A stretch of 64,000 bases of DNA from Bacteroidales bacterium (lineage in GTDB: Bacteria; Bacteroidota; Bacteroidia; Bacteroidales; UBA12077), in contig WTBR01000007.1 in NCBI GenBank assembly GCA_013138975.1, forward strand, positions 1 to 64,000, read 5' to 3'. Below the pieces are notes generated by a model that saw only the letters and a program-made list of their open reading frames with translations, did no database searches and was not told the DNA's origin. Positions 8,929 to 17,533 of this stretch are shown here, piece after piece. Position numbers and translations under genes: made by a program. The first letter of the stretch is position 1, and each line of letters opens with the position of its first letter.

Positions 8929-10152
8929 ATGTTGAACTTAGATATTCAAAAAATACGAAAGGATTTTCCAATATTAAATCAGCAGATTTATAATAAACCA
9001 TTAGTTTATTTTGATAATGGGGCAACAACTCAAAAACCCCAAATTGTAATTGATGAGGAAAGTAAAATCTATTCGCAAGAAAACAGCAATATTCATCGTG
9101 GAGTACATTATCTGAGTGAGCAGCTAACACAGCGATACGAGGATGCTCGAAAAACAGTACAGAAATTTATTAATGCTCCACACGATCATGAAATTATTTT
9201 AACAAGTGGCACAACAGAATCTATAAATACTATAGCATATTCTTTTGGAGAAAAGTATGTAAACGAAGGTGATGAAATTATTATTTCGACATTGGAGCAT
9301 CATGCGAATATTGTTCCGTGGCAAATGCTTTGCGAACGAAAAAAGGCTGTTTTAAAAGTAATCCCAATAAACGATAAAGGCGAGTTATTATTAGATGAAT
9401 ATCAGAAATTAATATCACCAAAAACAAAAATTGTTGCAGTAAACCAAGTGTCTAATGCATTAGGCACTGTAAATGATGTGAAAAAAATTATTGAAATTGC
9501 TCACAAAAATGACATTCCCGTTTTAATCGATGGAGCTCAAAGCGTGCAACATAATGTGGTTGATGTTCAGGATTTAGATTGTGATTTCTTTGTTTTTTCG
9601 GGACATAAACTTTATGGCCCAAACGGAATAGGTGTTATATATGGGAAAGAAAAATTTCTAAACGAAATGCCTCCATACATGACTGGTGGGGAAATGATTA
9701 AAAAAGTAACATTCGAAAAAACTACGTTTAACGAACTACCTTTTAAATTTGAAGCCGGAACACCTAATTATGTTGCAGCAATTGGTTTAGCAACTGCCAT
9801 AGATTATATTCAAGAACTTGGATTGGAAAATATAGCAGCATATGAAAAAGAATTACTTGATTACGCGACTGAAAAATTAGAATCAATTGAAGGATTGCGA
9901 ATTATTGGTACAGCAGCAAACAAAGTATGTGCAATATCTTTTATACTTGAAAATATTCATCATTTTGATGCTGGAATGGTAATCGATAAAATGGGAATAG
10001 CAGTTCGTACGGGTCATCATTGTGCAGAACCTTTAATGGATCGATTTAATATAGAAGGAACATTACGAGCATCATTTGCGTTTTACAATACAAAGGAAGA
10101 AATTGACAAATTATACGATGCAATTTTAACGGTTAAGCAAATGTTTGGTTAA
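8929..10152 (+). CDS. sufS: Cysteine desulfurase SufS
   Basis: 407 residues. A PLP enzyme that removes sulfur from cysteine as a persulfide and passes it to SufE. The PLP lysine is K227 in SGHKLYGPNGIG. The catalytic Cys is C365 in RTGHHCAEP, a group II (SufS-type) active-site loop. It is preceded by a 265-base gap holding a dispersed repeat, so it may have its own promoter while remaining part of the suf cluster. Confidence 0.97.
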   Translation: MLNLDIQKIRKDFPILNQQIYNKPLVYFDNGATTQKPQIVIDEESKIYSQENSNIHRGVHYLSEQLTQRYEDARKTVQKFINAPHDHEIILTSGTTESINTIAYSFGEKYVNEGDEIIISTLEHHANIVPWQMLCERKKAVLKVIPINDKGELLLDEYQKLISPKTKIVAVNQVSNALGTVNDVKKIIEIAHKNDIPVLIDGAQSVQHNVVDVQDLDCDFFVFSGHKLYGPNGIGVIYGKEKFLNEMPPYMTGGEMIKKVTFEKTTFNELPFKFEAGTPNYVAAIGLATAIDYIQELGLENIAAYEKELLDYATEKLESIEGLRIIGTAANKVCAISFILENIHHFDAGMVIDKMGIAVRTGHHCAEPLMDRFNIEGTLRASFAFYNTKEEIDKLYDAILTVKQMFG

Positions 10153-10167
10153 TTTAATAAATATAAA

Positions 10168-10254
10168 ACCTGAAAGAGTCTTTAGACCTTTCAGAGTTAA
10201 AAGTTTAAAAAAAGGTAGTGAAAAAAATAATGGACTTTAGTCCAGAAATTATTA
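10168..10254. repeat. Two small palindromes between sufS and sufE
   Basis: CTGAAAG-AGTCTTTAGAC-CTTTCAG at about 10168-10195 and AATAAT-GGACT-TTAGTCC-ATTATT at about 10226-10254. They may be transcript hairpins within the suf message or REP-like repeats. Neither has a terminator T tract. Confidence 0.5.
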
Positions 10255-10281
10255 TTTGAATAATTTAATGAGTTAATAAAA

Positions 10282-10707
10282 ATGACTTTAAAAGAACAGC
10301 AAGACGAAATAATAGAAGAGTTTTCAGTATTTGATGACTGGATGGATAAATACAATTACTTAATTGACTTAAGTAAAGATCTTAAGGAGATTGATCCAAA
10401 ATATAAAACACAACAATACCTGATAGAAGGTTGTCAATCGAAAGTTTGGCTTTTTGCCGAAATGGATAATGAAGAAATTAAATATTATGCCGATAGTGAT
10501 GCAATTATTACGAAAGGGATTGCTGCCTTGTTGGTAAGAGTATTAAGTGGTCAGAAACCTGCCGACATTTTAAATAACGAATTGTACTTTTTAGATAAAA
10601 TCGGACTGCAACAAAATCTATCACCAACACGTTCGAATGGTTTGTTGGCAATGGTTAAGCAAATGAAATTGTATGCAATAGCATATAAAGCAAAAATGGG
10701 TAATTAA
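10282..10707 (+). CDS. sufE: Sulfur acceptor protein SufE
   Basis: 141 residues. SufE takes persulfide sulfur from SufS and delivers it to SufB. The acceptor cysteine is C51 in IEGCQSKVW, in the expected loop. Followed after 11 bases by the sufT-like gene with an AAGAGGA sequence before its ATG, one of the few Shine-Dalgarno-like sites in the window. Confidence 0.95.
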   Translation: MTLKEQQDEIIEEFSVFDDWMDKYNYLIDLSKDLKEIDPKYKTQQYLIEGCQSKVWLFAEMDNEEIKYYADSDAIITKGIAALLVRVLSGQKPADILNNELYFLDKIGLQQNLSPTRSNGLLAMVKQMKLYAIAYKAKMGN

Positions 10708-10718
10708 AGAGGACAGTT

Positions 10719-11036
10719 ATGGAAAATGATTTTATGGCTTTAGAGGCCGAAATAGTAAAAACATTAAAAGAAATATTTGATCCTGAGATCCCTGTAAACA
10801 TATACGACTTGGGTTTAATTTATGCTATTGATGTAGATGATGATAAAAATGTTCAAGTAAAAATGACTCTGACAGCTCCAAACTGTCCTATGGCTGATCA
10901 ATTGCTAAGTGAGGTTAATCAAAAAGTAAATGCTATTGAAGAAGTAAAAAAAGCAACCGTAAACCTAGTGTTCGACCCACCTTGGGATAAAAGCTTAATG
11001 AGCGAAGAAGCTTTGCTTGATTTGGGCTTACTCTAA
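10719..11036 (+). CDS. sufT: MIP18-family (DUF59) Fe-S maturation protein SufT
   Basis: 105 residues. A small MIP18-family protein with DPEIPVNIYDLGLIY and MTLTAPNCPMAD, where the Cys is the conserved one. Family knowledge: SufT-like proteins assist Fe-S maturation and cluster with suf genes. The terminal ~45 bases of the gene (encoding KSLMSEEALLDLGLL) are repeated in altered form at 11216-11263, just downstream. Confidence 0.9.
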   Translation: MENDFMALEAEIVKTLKEIFDPEIPVNIYDLGLIYAIDVDDDKNVQVKMTLTAPNCPMADQLLSEVNQKVNAIEEVKKATVNLVFDPPWDKSLMSEEALLDLGLL

Positions 11037-11130
11037 ATACAGCAATTGCTTATAAACTTTCTTTTGAATATTATTCTTTTATACTACTTGTTACAAGTTT
11101 CAGGTTTCAGGTTTCAGGTTCCAAGAATTG

Positions 11131-11390
11131 CTTTGTGAAACTTTGTGTTTCCTTAGTGTTCTTTGTGGTTAAATTTTCAATGTTTTAATTTTAAAAATAC
11201 ATTTGTAATTGATATAAAAGCTTAATGAGCGAAGAAGCGAAGTTGGATTTGGGATTGTTGTAACAATAAAAGAACCTTACTATCTTTTAAAAGTTTATCT
11301 ATTTTTGAAACAAGTTCAAAGTTCAACGTACCAAGTTTCGAATTTTTCTTTGTGTAACTTTGTGTTCTTCGTGTCTTTGTGGTTAAATTA
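11131..11390. repeat. Two copies of the CTTTGTG...CTTTGTGGTTAAAT intergenic repeat
   Basis: Copies at about 11131-11176 and 11346-11387, each reading like ACTTTGTGTT...CTTTGTGGTTAAAT and preceded by AAGTTTCAGGTT-like DNA. They are the ends of the two units of the local duplication that begins in the sufT tail. Variants also lie at 53398-53422, 59508-59527 and 62621-62652, and in reverse at 43590-43608. Confidence 0.65.
11216..11263 (+). pseudogene. Duplicated 3' end of sufT
   Basis: ATAAAAGCTTAATGAGCGAA is shared exactly with the end of sufT (from about 10986). The rest encodes the same tail with small changes (EEAKLDLGLL) and its own TAA. The flanking DNA is also paired with that after sufT. 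It is a partial tandem duplication, not a gene. Confidence 0.8.
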
Positions 11391-11395
11391 GTAAA

Positions 11396-12316
11396 GTGGA
11401 AAAAGGATTGTCAAATACTGAGTTAATAAAACAAAAAACCCTAGAACTAGGCTTTTCTGCCATTGGTATTTCTAAAGCTCATTTTCTTGAAAAAGAATCA
11501 AATCAAATAAAAACCTGGCTTGATAATGGTTTTCATGGCGAAATGCAATACATGGAAAATCATTTCGAAAAGCGCACTGATCCTCGAAAATTAGTTGAGG
11601 GCGCAAAATCTGTTATATCCGTTTTATTAAATTATTACCCAAAAAATCTTCAAAGAAACGATTCATATAAAATTTCCAAATACGCTTATGGAAAAGATTA
11701 TCATTATGTTGTAAAAGAGAAGTTACATGCATTATTAGAGTTTATTCAAAAAGAAATTGGAGAGGTGAGTGGTCGTGCATTTGTTGATTCTGCCCCCATT
11801 ATGGATAAAGTATGGGCTGCAAAATCAGGATTAGGATGGATAGGGAAAAATACAAACCTTATTTCGAAGGAATTTGGATCATTTGTTTTTATTGGAGAAT
11901 TAATTATCGATTTGGAATTAGAATTTGACAATTCTATAAAGGATTATTGTGGTAACTGCACAAAATGCATTGATGCTTGCCCAACAAAAGCAATTTCGCC
12001 ATATGAAGTAGATGCTCGAAAATGTATCTCATATCTTACTATTGAAAAGAAAGGTGAAATTCCAGAAGAGTTTAAAGGAAAATGGAACGATTGGATTTTT
12101 GGCTGTGATATTTGCCAGGATGTTTGTCCATGGAATTCAAAATTAAACCCTCATGGAGTAGAATCTTTTAATATTACAGATCAATTGCAAAATATATCAA
12201 AGGAAGAATGGCAAAATATTGATAAGCCATCATTCAAAACACTTTTCAAGAAATCCCCAATTGAACGAACAAAATTTGAGGGATTAAAAAGAAATGTAGA
12301 TTTTATTAAAAAATAA
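11396..12316 (+). CDS. queG: Epoxyqueuosine reductase
   Basis: 306 residues. QueG reduces epoxyqueuosine in tRNA to queuosine, using cobalamin and two [4Fe-4S] clusters. The ferredoxin-like motifs [12 protein letters not shown] and [11 protein letters not shown] are present, and the N-terminal part has [14 protein letters not shown]. The start is GTG at 11396, the first start codon after an in-frame TAA at 11384. The GTG lies directly behind the intergenic CTTTGTGGTTAAAT repeat, so the repeat supplies the 5' leader. The need for cobalamin fits the cobalamin-dependent MetH in this window. Confidence 0.93.
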   Translation: MEKGLSNTELIKQKTLELGFSAIGISKAHFLEKESNQIKTWLDNGFHGEMQYMENHFEKRTDPRKLVEGAKSVISVLLNYYPKNLQRNDSYKISKYAYGKDYHYVVKEKLHALLEFIQKEIGEVSGRAFVDSAPIMDKVWAAKSGLGWIGKNTNLISKEFGSFVFIGELIIDLELEFDNSIKDYCGNCTKCIDACPTKAISPYEVDARKCISYLTIEKKGEIPEEFKGKWNDWIFGCDICQDVCPWNSKLNPHGVESFNITDQLQNISKEEWQNIDKPSFKTLFKKSPIERTKFEGLKRNVDFIKK

Positions 12317-12346
12317 GGCTACCCAAAAAATCAAAAATCGTCTATA

Positions 12347-12412
12347 CTTCGACAAGCTCAGTATGACAACTTTTTATTAATCAAATTGTCACACTGAGCT
12401 TGTCGAAGTGTT
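12347..12412. repeat. Long inverted repeat with CTTCGACAAGCTCAGT arms
   Basis: Arms ACTTCGACAAGCTCAGTATG and its complement at the other side (CACTGAGCTTGTCGAAGTG) enclose a 20-base AT-rich loop. It lies between converging queG and the DUF3078 gene and could act as a bidirectional terminator. Half copies of the arm occur at 9-26 and about 13640-13658. Confidence 0.7.
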
Positions 12413-12470
12413 TTTGATTTAAAACTAACTTTTTGGATAGTCACTAATATCCAAAAGCTAAAAGCTTTAT

Positions 12471-13349
12471 TTAAAACTTATATGTTAATCCAACACCAAA
12501 TACTTCCTTAAACTGAACTCTTGCCCCATGTTCACCCTTTTCATCCATATAAGCAATGTCATCATCATAAATTAAGTGAGTATTAATATTTGCTGATAGG
12601 TAATTGTTTATTTTCATATTTATTAAAACTTTCCAGTCAACATCAATGTTTTGAGTATTTTCAAAATAATTTGTAAATAAGCCAAGAGTAGAATTAAAAG
12701 TAACATTTTTCATGATTTCAGTTTTAACACCCAAAGTGGCAGATCCCCCAAGTTCCATTCTTGTTTTTGATCCCGGATCAACACCAAAAGAGCCACGTGC
12801 CGATAATGTGTCGTCAAAAACCATGGTAAGTTTCCCTGTAATCGGAGATAAAACAGCATAGAATTCCTTATTTGGTTTATATTCTATACCTAATGCAGCC
12901 TGTAAATATGCAGGAGCAAAAAGTCTCGAAATTATTGCTGTATCAGGATCATATCTTTTTCCATCGCTCATTTGAGTTTTGAAATTAAGCATGGCGCTAA
13001 TAAATAATGATTTAGAAATTTTTCGTCCATATTTGGATAAGAAATCAATATGGTCATCCGTTTTTCGATAATCCTGATCTCCTTGTTTTTGGATTCCATA
13101 TCCGATATCCAGAGTATTTGCCCAATCATTTTTTTCCTTAGAATAGTTTAATGAAAGATTAACTAGTCCGTTAAAAGCATATGAATTATCACCCCCAGCT
13201 GACCAGTTTGTGAGAGATACTTGTGAAAAGTTAATGGTCGTATTACCTTCAAATTTCAAAGGCTTTAATGAGTCTGGTTCTTCCTGAGCATTTAAAATTA
13301 ATGCCGTTGATATTGCAAAGGCAACGAATAAGATTATCTTTTTTATCAT
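12471..13349 (-). CDS. DUF3078 outer-membrane beta-barrel protein
   Basis: 292 residues from the ATG at 13349. An upstream in-frame ATG at 13403 would put 18 residues before a clear signal peptide (MIKKIILFVAF...LILNAQ), so the shorter form is preferred. The mature chain shows alternating beta-strand stretches and the DUF3078 hallmark NFSQVSLTNWSAGGDNS near the N-terminus, and it ends in an aromatic (LTYKF), as outer-membrane barrels do. The function of DUF3078 proteins is not established. Confidence 0.88.
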   Translation of the reverse strand: MIKKIILFVAFAISTALILNAQEEPDSLKPLKFEGNTTINFSQVSLTNWSAGGDNSYAFNGLVNLSLNYSKEKNDWANTLDIGYGIQKQGDQDYRKTDDHIDFLSKYGRKISKSLFISAMLNFKTQMSDGKRYDPDTAIISRLFAPAYLQAALGIEYKPNKEFYAVLSPITGKLTMVFDDTLSARGSFGVDPGSKTRMELGGSATLGVKTEIMKNVTFNSTLGLFTNYFENTQNIDVDWKVLINMKINNYLSANINTHLIYDDDIAYMDEKGEHGARVQFKEVFGVGLTYKF

Positions 13350-13420
13350 TTTGTGAGTTTTAGTTAACAAGGATTTATACAAAATCAAGTATAAATTGTT
13401 CAAGGCTTATGGCGATAAAA

Positions 13421-13711
13421 TTAATCAGAAAGTATGGAAATAATAATAGTCCATTTATTTCTTGAGCCATCAAATTCGTAAAAGAAGATATTTTGCCAGA
13501 TTGATAATCCCATTTTGCCATTTATAATTGGGATAGTTTCAACGGGGCCAATAATTCCTGCTTTTAAATCAGTGAGACTATGATTTTAGGAACGATAGTG
13601 AACTGAAATCATATAGTCGAACTGATCCCGAGCGGGCTCCACTGAGCTTGTCGAAGTGCAGTCGAGGGATCTATTGGGTTTATCACTTGGTATTTGTATG
13701 AATTCTTGCAT
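13421..13711 (-). pseudogene. Decayed yjbQ (UPF0047) gene with repeat inserted
   Basis: On the minus strand, an ATG at 13711 opens MQEFIQIPSDKP. A separate segment at 13421-13572 encodes the YjbQ C-terminus (GIIGPVETIPIINGKMGLSI, WQNIFFYEFDG, ending in a stop at 13421-13423). The middle of the protein, including the catalytic part, is missing and replaced by a dispersed repeat at 13573-13672 that brings stop codons. Intact YjbQ proteins are about 135-140 residues. The C-terminal match is clear by motif and the N-terminal assignment is weaker. Confidence 0.75.
13573..13672. repeat. Dispersed two-hairpin repeat, copy B, inside the yjbQ relic
   Basis: Shares TGAGACTATGATTT, AAATCATA(T/A)AGTCGAA, ATCCCGAG and TCGAGGGATCT with copy A at 8664-8730. 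It carries an extra CACTGAGCTTGTCGAAGTG arm between the last two blocks. Confidence 0.75.
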
Positions 13712-13738
13712 AATATCTTTAAATTTGATTTTTAGATA

Positions 13739-13857
13739 GTGTCTGCAAGAAAACTGCCTTTTTTCAACACAAGAGTAACGCAGAACATTGAGAAGCTCAC
13801 GAACACAATTTTATAAATATTAAACTCGTGAGTAATTTGGCGTATTCTTGCAAAGAC
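13739..13857. mobile_element. MITE-like element, copy 1 (119 bp)
   Basis: The left end GTGTCTGCAAGAAAACTGCC is an imperfect inverted match to the right end GGCGTATTCTTGCAAAGAC. The element is bracketed by the direct repeat TAGATA (13733-13738 and 13858-13863). It has no coding capacity. A second copy at 31421-31586 has the same ends and a different 6-bp flanking repeat. It lies 25 bases before the hydrolase start and may carry its promoter or leader. Confidence 0.75.
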
Positions 13858-13882
13858 TAGATAATATAAATTTACAAAAAAA

Positions 13883-14719
13883 ATGAATTATAAGTCAACT
13901 GCTTACGCTTCATTCGATGGAATGAAACTTTCCGGTTATATCTGGGAACCAAAAGAATCCCCAAAAGCAATTATCAATTTAGTACATGGATTTGGTGAAT
14001 ATAGTGAGCGCTATGATCAATGGGCAATGCGTTTTACCGAAAAAGGTTTTCTTGTTCATGCAATAGATTATCGTGGACATGGTAGATCTGATGGTCGAAG
14101 AGGTCATGTTAGTAAATTTGATGACTTTTTAAATGATATTGATGTTTTAGTAAAAGAATCAAAAAAACTATATCCGGAATTGCCACAATATATTTATGGA
14201 CATAGTTTAGGAGGGAATATTGTAACAAACTATATTCTAAAAAGAGAACATGAATTTAAGGGAGCAATAATATCATCTCCATGGTATAAATTATCGTTTG
14301 AACTTTCGGCGTTTATGCTTTTTATAGCTAGAATAATGAATAAAATTTATCCAAAATTCACACAGAAATCTACCCTTGAATTGAAAGCTCTTTCTCACGA
14401 TAAAGATATTGTGGATTCGTATATTACAGATGCTCTGGTTCATGAGAAGATCTCTGCAAGAATGTTCTTCGAAATATATAAAGCAGGAGATTGGGTATTA
14501 AAAAGTGCAGATAAAATAAATTTGCCTTTATTAATTCAGCACGGTAACGACGACAATGTTACATCATATAAAGCCAGCAAAGAGTTTGCAGAAAAAGGCA
14601 TTGATTTAAATAAAGATGTTACATATAAAGAATGGCCCGGATTATATCATGAGTTGCATAATGAATTGGAAAAAGATGAGGTTTTTGAATTCATTTTAAA
14701 CTGGTTAGAAGAAAAATAA
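13883..14719 (+). CDS. Alpha/beta hydrolase, monoacylglycerol lipase/lysophospholipase type
   Basis: 278 residues, no signal peptide, so cytoplasmic. A Hydrolase_4-type fold is shown by LVHGFGEYSERY, DYRGHGRSDGRRGHV and the nucleophile elbow GHSLGGN (S108). The acid is in HGNDDNVT, and the His is in LYHELHNE near the C-terminus. Family knowledge: such enzymes cleave monoacylglycerols or lysophospholipids. The exact substrate cannot be read from sequence. It follows the MITE-like element closely and stands alone. Confidence 0.88.
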   Translation: MNYKSTAYASFDGMKLSGYIWEPKESPKAIINLVHGFGEYSERYDQWAMRFTEKGFLVHAIDYRGHGRSDGRRGHVSKFDDFLNDIDVLVKESKKLYPELPQYIYGHSLGGNIVTNYILKREHEFKGAIISSPWYKLSFELSAFMLFIARIMNKIYPKFTQKSTLELKALSHDKDIVDSYITDALVHEKISARMFFEIYKAGDWVLKSADKINLPLLIQHGNDDNVTSYKASKEFAEKGIDLNKDVTYKEWPGLYHELHNELEKDEVFEFILNWLEEK

Positions 14720-14796
14720 AATTGCCTTTTGCTCCTAGCTCTTAGCAAATTGATTTAGTGCTAATAGCTAAAGGCAAACAGCTAATAACTAATTAA

Positions 14797-15786
14797 ATGA
14801 AAAACTTTCGTACCATAATTCAACCAGAACTATCCAAGAACAAAATTAGCTACCAAACACCAACGCTTTTTTTTGGTTCGTGTTTTACCGAGAATATCGG
14901 GAATAAATTAAAAGATTTGAAATTTCCTGCACAAGTAAATCCATTTGGGGTCTTATATAATCCTGTTTCGGTTCGAAATGGCTTGGAAATATTAATCGAT
15001 AAAAAGACATTTTTAGAATCAGATTTAGATTTTTTTAACGAGCAATGGTATAGTTTTTATCACGATTCCGATTTCTCCGATCCAGACAAGCAAAAATCTT
15101 TGAATAAAATTAATACAGCAATTAAATTAGCAGCTGATCAATTAAGAAAATCAGAATATTTAGTAATTACTTTTGGAACTGCATGGATATATAAATATCT
15201 GGAAACCGGGAATATAGTTTCAAATTGTCATAAAATTCCTTCGAAAGAATTTGAGCGTTTAAAGTTGGGTGTTGAAAATATTTTTGTGGAGTGGGCTAAC
15301 TTAATTAATCGTTTGAATGAATTAAATCCTAAGCTGAAAATAATATTTACAGTAAGCCCTATTCGTCATTGGAAAGACGGAGCAGTTCAAAATCAATTAA
15401 GTAAATCAACGTTGATTTTAGCAATACATCAATTAAAAAATAAGTTTGAGAATGTAGAGTATTTCCCTGCTTATGAAATTATGATGGACGATTTACGCGA
15501 CTATCGTTTTTATGCCGATGATATGTTACATCCCTCAAAACAAGCAATAGAATATATCTGGGAACAGTTTTCAAAAACCTATTTTGAGAAGGATACAATT
15601 GAAATAATAGATGAAGTGAGCAGAGTTTTACTTGCTAAAAATCATCGACCATTAAATCCAAATACAGAAAATCACAAGAAGTTTTTGAAAAAACAAATTG
15701 AAATAATAAAAAGAATTTCTGAAGAAAAATCGTTTATCAATTTTGAAGAAGAGTTAAAATATTTTCGGAATAATTTACTTACCTAA
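14797..15786 (+). CDS. GSCFA-domain protein
   Basis: 329 residues. The N-terminus carries FFGSCFTENIGNKL, the motif that names the GSCFA family. A conserved VITFGTAWIYKY stretch and an ADDMLHPSKQAIEYIW segment follow, resembling the Asp-x-x-His end of GDSL/SGNH hydrolases. The Ser/Cys of GSCF may therefore be a nucleophile (inference). No signal peptide is visible. The substrate is unknown. The ATG is preceded by GCTAATAGCTAA-type intergenic repeats. Confidence 0.85.
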   Translation: MKNFRTIIQPELSKNKISYQTPTLFFGSCFTENIGNKLKDLKFPAQVNPFGVLYNPVSVRNGLEILIDKKTFLESDLDFFNEQWYSFYHDSDFSDPDKQKSLNKINTAIKLAADQLRKSEYLVITFGTAWIYKYLETGNIVSNCHKIPSKEFERLKLGVENIFVEWANLINRLNELNPKLKIIFTVSPIRHWKDGAVQNQLSKSTLILAIHQLKNKFENVEYFPAYEIMMDDLRDYRFYADDMLHPSKQAIEYIWEQFSKTYFEKDTIEIIDEVSRVLLAKNHRPLNPNTENHKKFLKKQIEIIKRISEEKSFINFEEELKYFRNNLLT

Positions 15787-15793
15787 TATAATG

Positions 15794-15961
15794 GAACGCA
15801 GATAAAACGGATTTCGGTAAAAACCGAAAACGCTGATTTATCCAAATCTTAACAATAACAATTTGCAGATCATTTTAATTATTCAAGGATTTTTAAAAAT
15901 ATTATTTAATCCGTGTTATCTGCGTTTCGACTTTTACAGTCGAATCTGTGGCATCAGCGTT
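15794..15961. repeat. Imperfect inverted repeat after the GSCFA gene
   Basis: AACGCAGATAAAACGGATT at 15794-15812 is the inverted partner of AATCCGTGTTATCTGCGTT at 15908-15926. A second inner pair is AACGCTGATTT (from 15838) and CATCAGCGTT (15951-15960). No ORF lies within. The element marks the left edge of the island. Confidence 0.7.
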
Positions 15962-16015
15962 CTAATAAAATTTTGATACTTGGTGTTTAACTCCTTAAAA
16001 CTAACAAAACTTGTA

Positions 16016-16417
16016 ATGCCTATCAAAATAGATGTACGTTTGGAGGACGAAACTGTTTGGCTTACTCAAGCTAAGTTGTGCGAGTTGTTTCAAAAGTCTA
16101 AAGCCACCATTAGCGAGCATATAAAAAATGTTTTTGAAGAAGGTGAGCTTATAGAAAGTTCAGTTGTTCGGAATTTCCGAACAACTGCCTCTGATGGTAA
16201 AAATTATGAAACAAATTTTTACAATCTTGACATTATTATTTCGGTTGGTTATCGTGTAAAATCACAACAAGGCACACAATTTCGTATTTGGGCTACACAA
16301 CGTTTAAAGGAGTATATTATTAAAGGATTTGCTCTGAACGACGAACACTTTAAGTCGGGCAGTTCGATGAACTATTTTAACGAATTGCAAGAACGCATTC
16401 GGGAGATACGAATTTAA
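16016..16417 (+). pseudogene. Truncated RhuM-family gene
   Basis: About 133 codons from the ATG at 16016. They show the typical RhuM N-terminal half: KIDVRLEDETVWLTQAKLCE, LFQKSKATISEHIKNVFEEG, SVVRNFRTTASDGK, RIWATQRLKEYIIKGFALND and MNYFNELQERIREIR. Full RhuM proteins run to about 300 or more residues. This one stops right after REIRI where the chain normally continues, and the following DNA does not resume the family in any frame. The N-terminal strand before KIDVRL is also lost. RhuM proteins are found on genomic islands and their role is poorly known. Confidence 0.7.
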
Positions 16418-16480
16418 GTGCGGGTTTTTTACCGGAAAATAACCTTCATTTATTCTCCTCTTTTTAATTACATTTATTCT

Positions 16481-16568
16481 TATATTCTTCAAACTTTTTG
16501 TTTAATTTTTGACGTGTGTACATAAAACTAGCATTTTTGTTATATTTGTTATAATAGAAGTTAGCAAC
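16481..16568. repeat. Island direct repeat with promoter-like element, copy 1
   Basis: About 88 bases closely matching 17730-17817. Shared blocks include TTCAAACTTTTTGTT, GTAAAAC/ATAAAAC and GCATTTTTGTTATATTTGTT. TATATTTG at 16541-16548 fits the TAnnTTTG -7 consensus. It lies upstream of the two-TM beta protein. Confidence 0.75.
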
Positions 16569-16652
16569 GATTTGACAGGTACATGGGTTCTATTGCATAA
16601 ATTAAAAGAAATTAACAGAAAAAGTATAAACAACGTATTATTAATTAAGCGA

Positions 16653-17357
16653 ATGAATAATCCTAAAGAAAATATAATGCAATTAGCTTTGACTGTTGTA
16701 GGTATGATTTCAGCATATTGGGCTTCAGTTTTAGCAAGTAAGAATTCAATAGAATTATTGATGACCATGATAATATTAATTTCTATGGCCATAATTGTCT
16801 GGTTGTTTACAAATGAAATCAATAAGCAAATCATAAAAATTGCAGAAAAGAAAATTACAGAACAGTTTAATTTTGAGAAAAAAATTGAGGGACTCTGGAT
16901 TGAGAGGTATTCAATGGACGAAAATGGAAAATTTGGATATTGTTTGATAGAAATTATTTATAATGAACTAAGCAGAATATTACATTTAAAAGGAAATGTT
17001 TATGATTCGAATGGTAAAGCCTTTGCAAATTGGAATTCAAAATCGGTTTACACTGACAAAAACCAAAAGAGTATTCTTTATATCTATGATGGAGAATTTA
17101 TGGATTCTCGGTTAGTAGGGAATGGATACGGTAAATTAGATTTTAACAATTCAAATTCTGATACAATTTTAACAGGAACAGGCTGTTTTGAAGATGCAAA
17201 CTCTAAATTCATACCTAAAAACTTTGATATTGATAGGATAGATAATGGATTATGTAAAGAGTTAATAGATGAATGTATGCCTAAGCATTCATTTGATAAA
17301 GAAAGATTAATTTTAAAATACCATAAATATCTTGAAAATAATAAAAGCGGTTGCTAA
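16653..17357 (+). CDS. Two-TM beta-rich protein resembling Cap15/2TM-beta effectors
   Basis: 234 residues from the ATG at 16653. The frame is open upstream to a TTG at 16509, but that region is promoter-like repeat. Two adjacent TM segments (about 8-28 and 33-52) are followed by a short charged linker. A beta-strand-rich domain (about 76-190) contains IEGLWIERYS, RILHLKGNVYDSNGKAFANW, ILYIYDGEF, GNGYGKLDF and LTGTGCFED. The topology and strand pattern resemble the S_2TMBeta/Cap15 effectors of CBASS, whose barrel binds a cyclic nucleotide and whose TM helices disrupt the membrane. This is an inference from shape, not a motif match. No CD-NTase lies nearby, so if related it is an orphan. Confidence 0.5.
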   Translation: MNNPKENIMQLALTVVGMISAYWASVLASKNSIELLMTMIILISMAIIVWLFTNEINKQIIKIAEKKITEQFNFEKKIEGLWIERYSMDENGKFGYCLIEIIYNELSRILHLKGNVYDSNGKAFANWNSKSVYTDKNQKSILYIYDGEFMDSRLVGNGYGKLDFNNSNSDTILTGTGCFEDANSKFIPKNFDIDRIDNGLCKELIDECMPKHSFDKERLILKYHKYLENNKSGC

Positions 17358-17533
17358 TAGCCAATATAAAATATAGCTAAGGCGTGGGTTTTTAAAGTTT
17401 GGTGAGTTTACTCAAAGTTTTTTGTATCTTGACACAAAAGTGCTCCTAATATCGCTACGTTTCGTATTGGCTAAACATTACCCATAATTTTGAAGAATGA
17501 TTGACTTTAATAATAAATAATCCCTATAATAAT

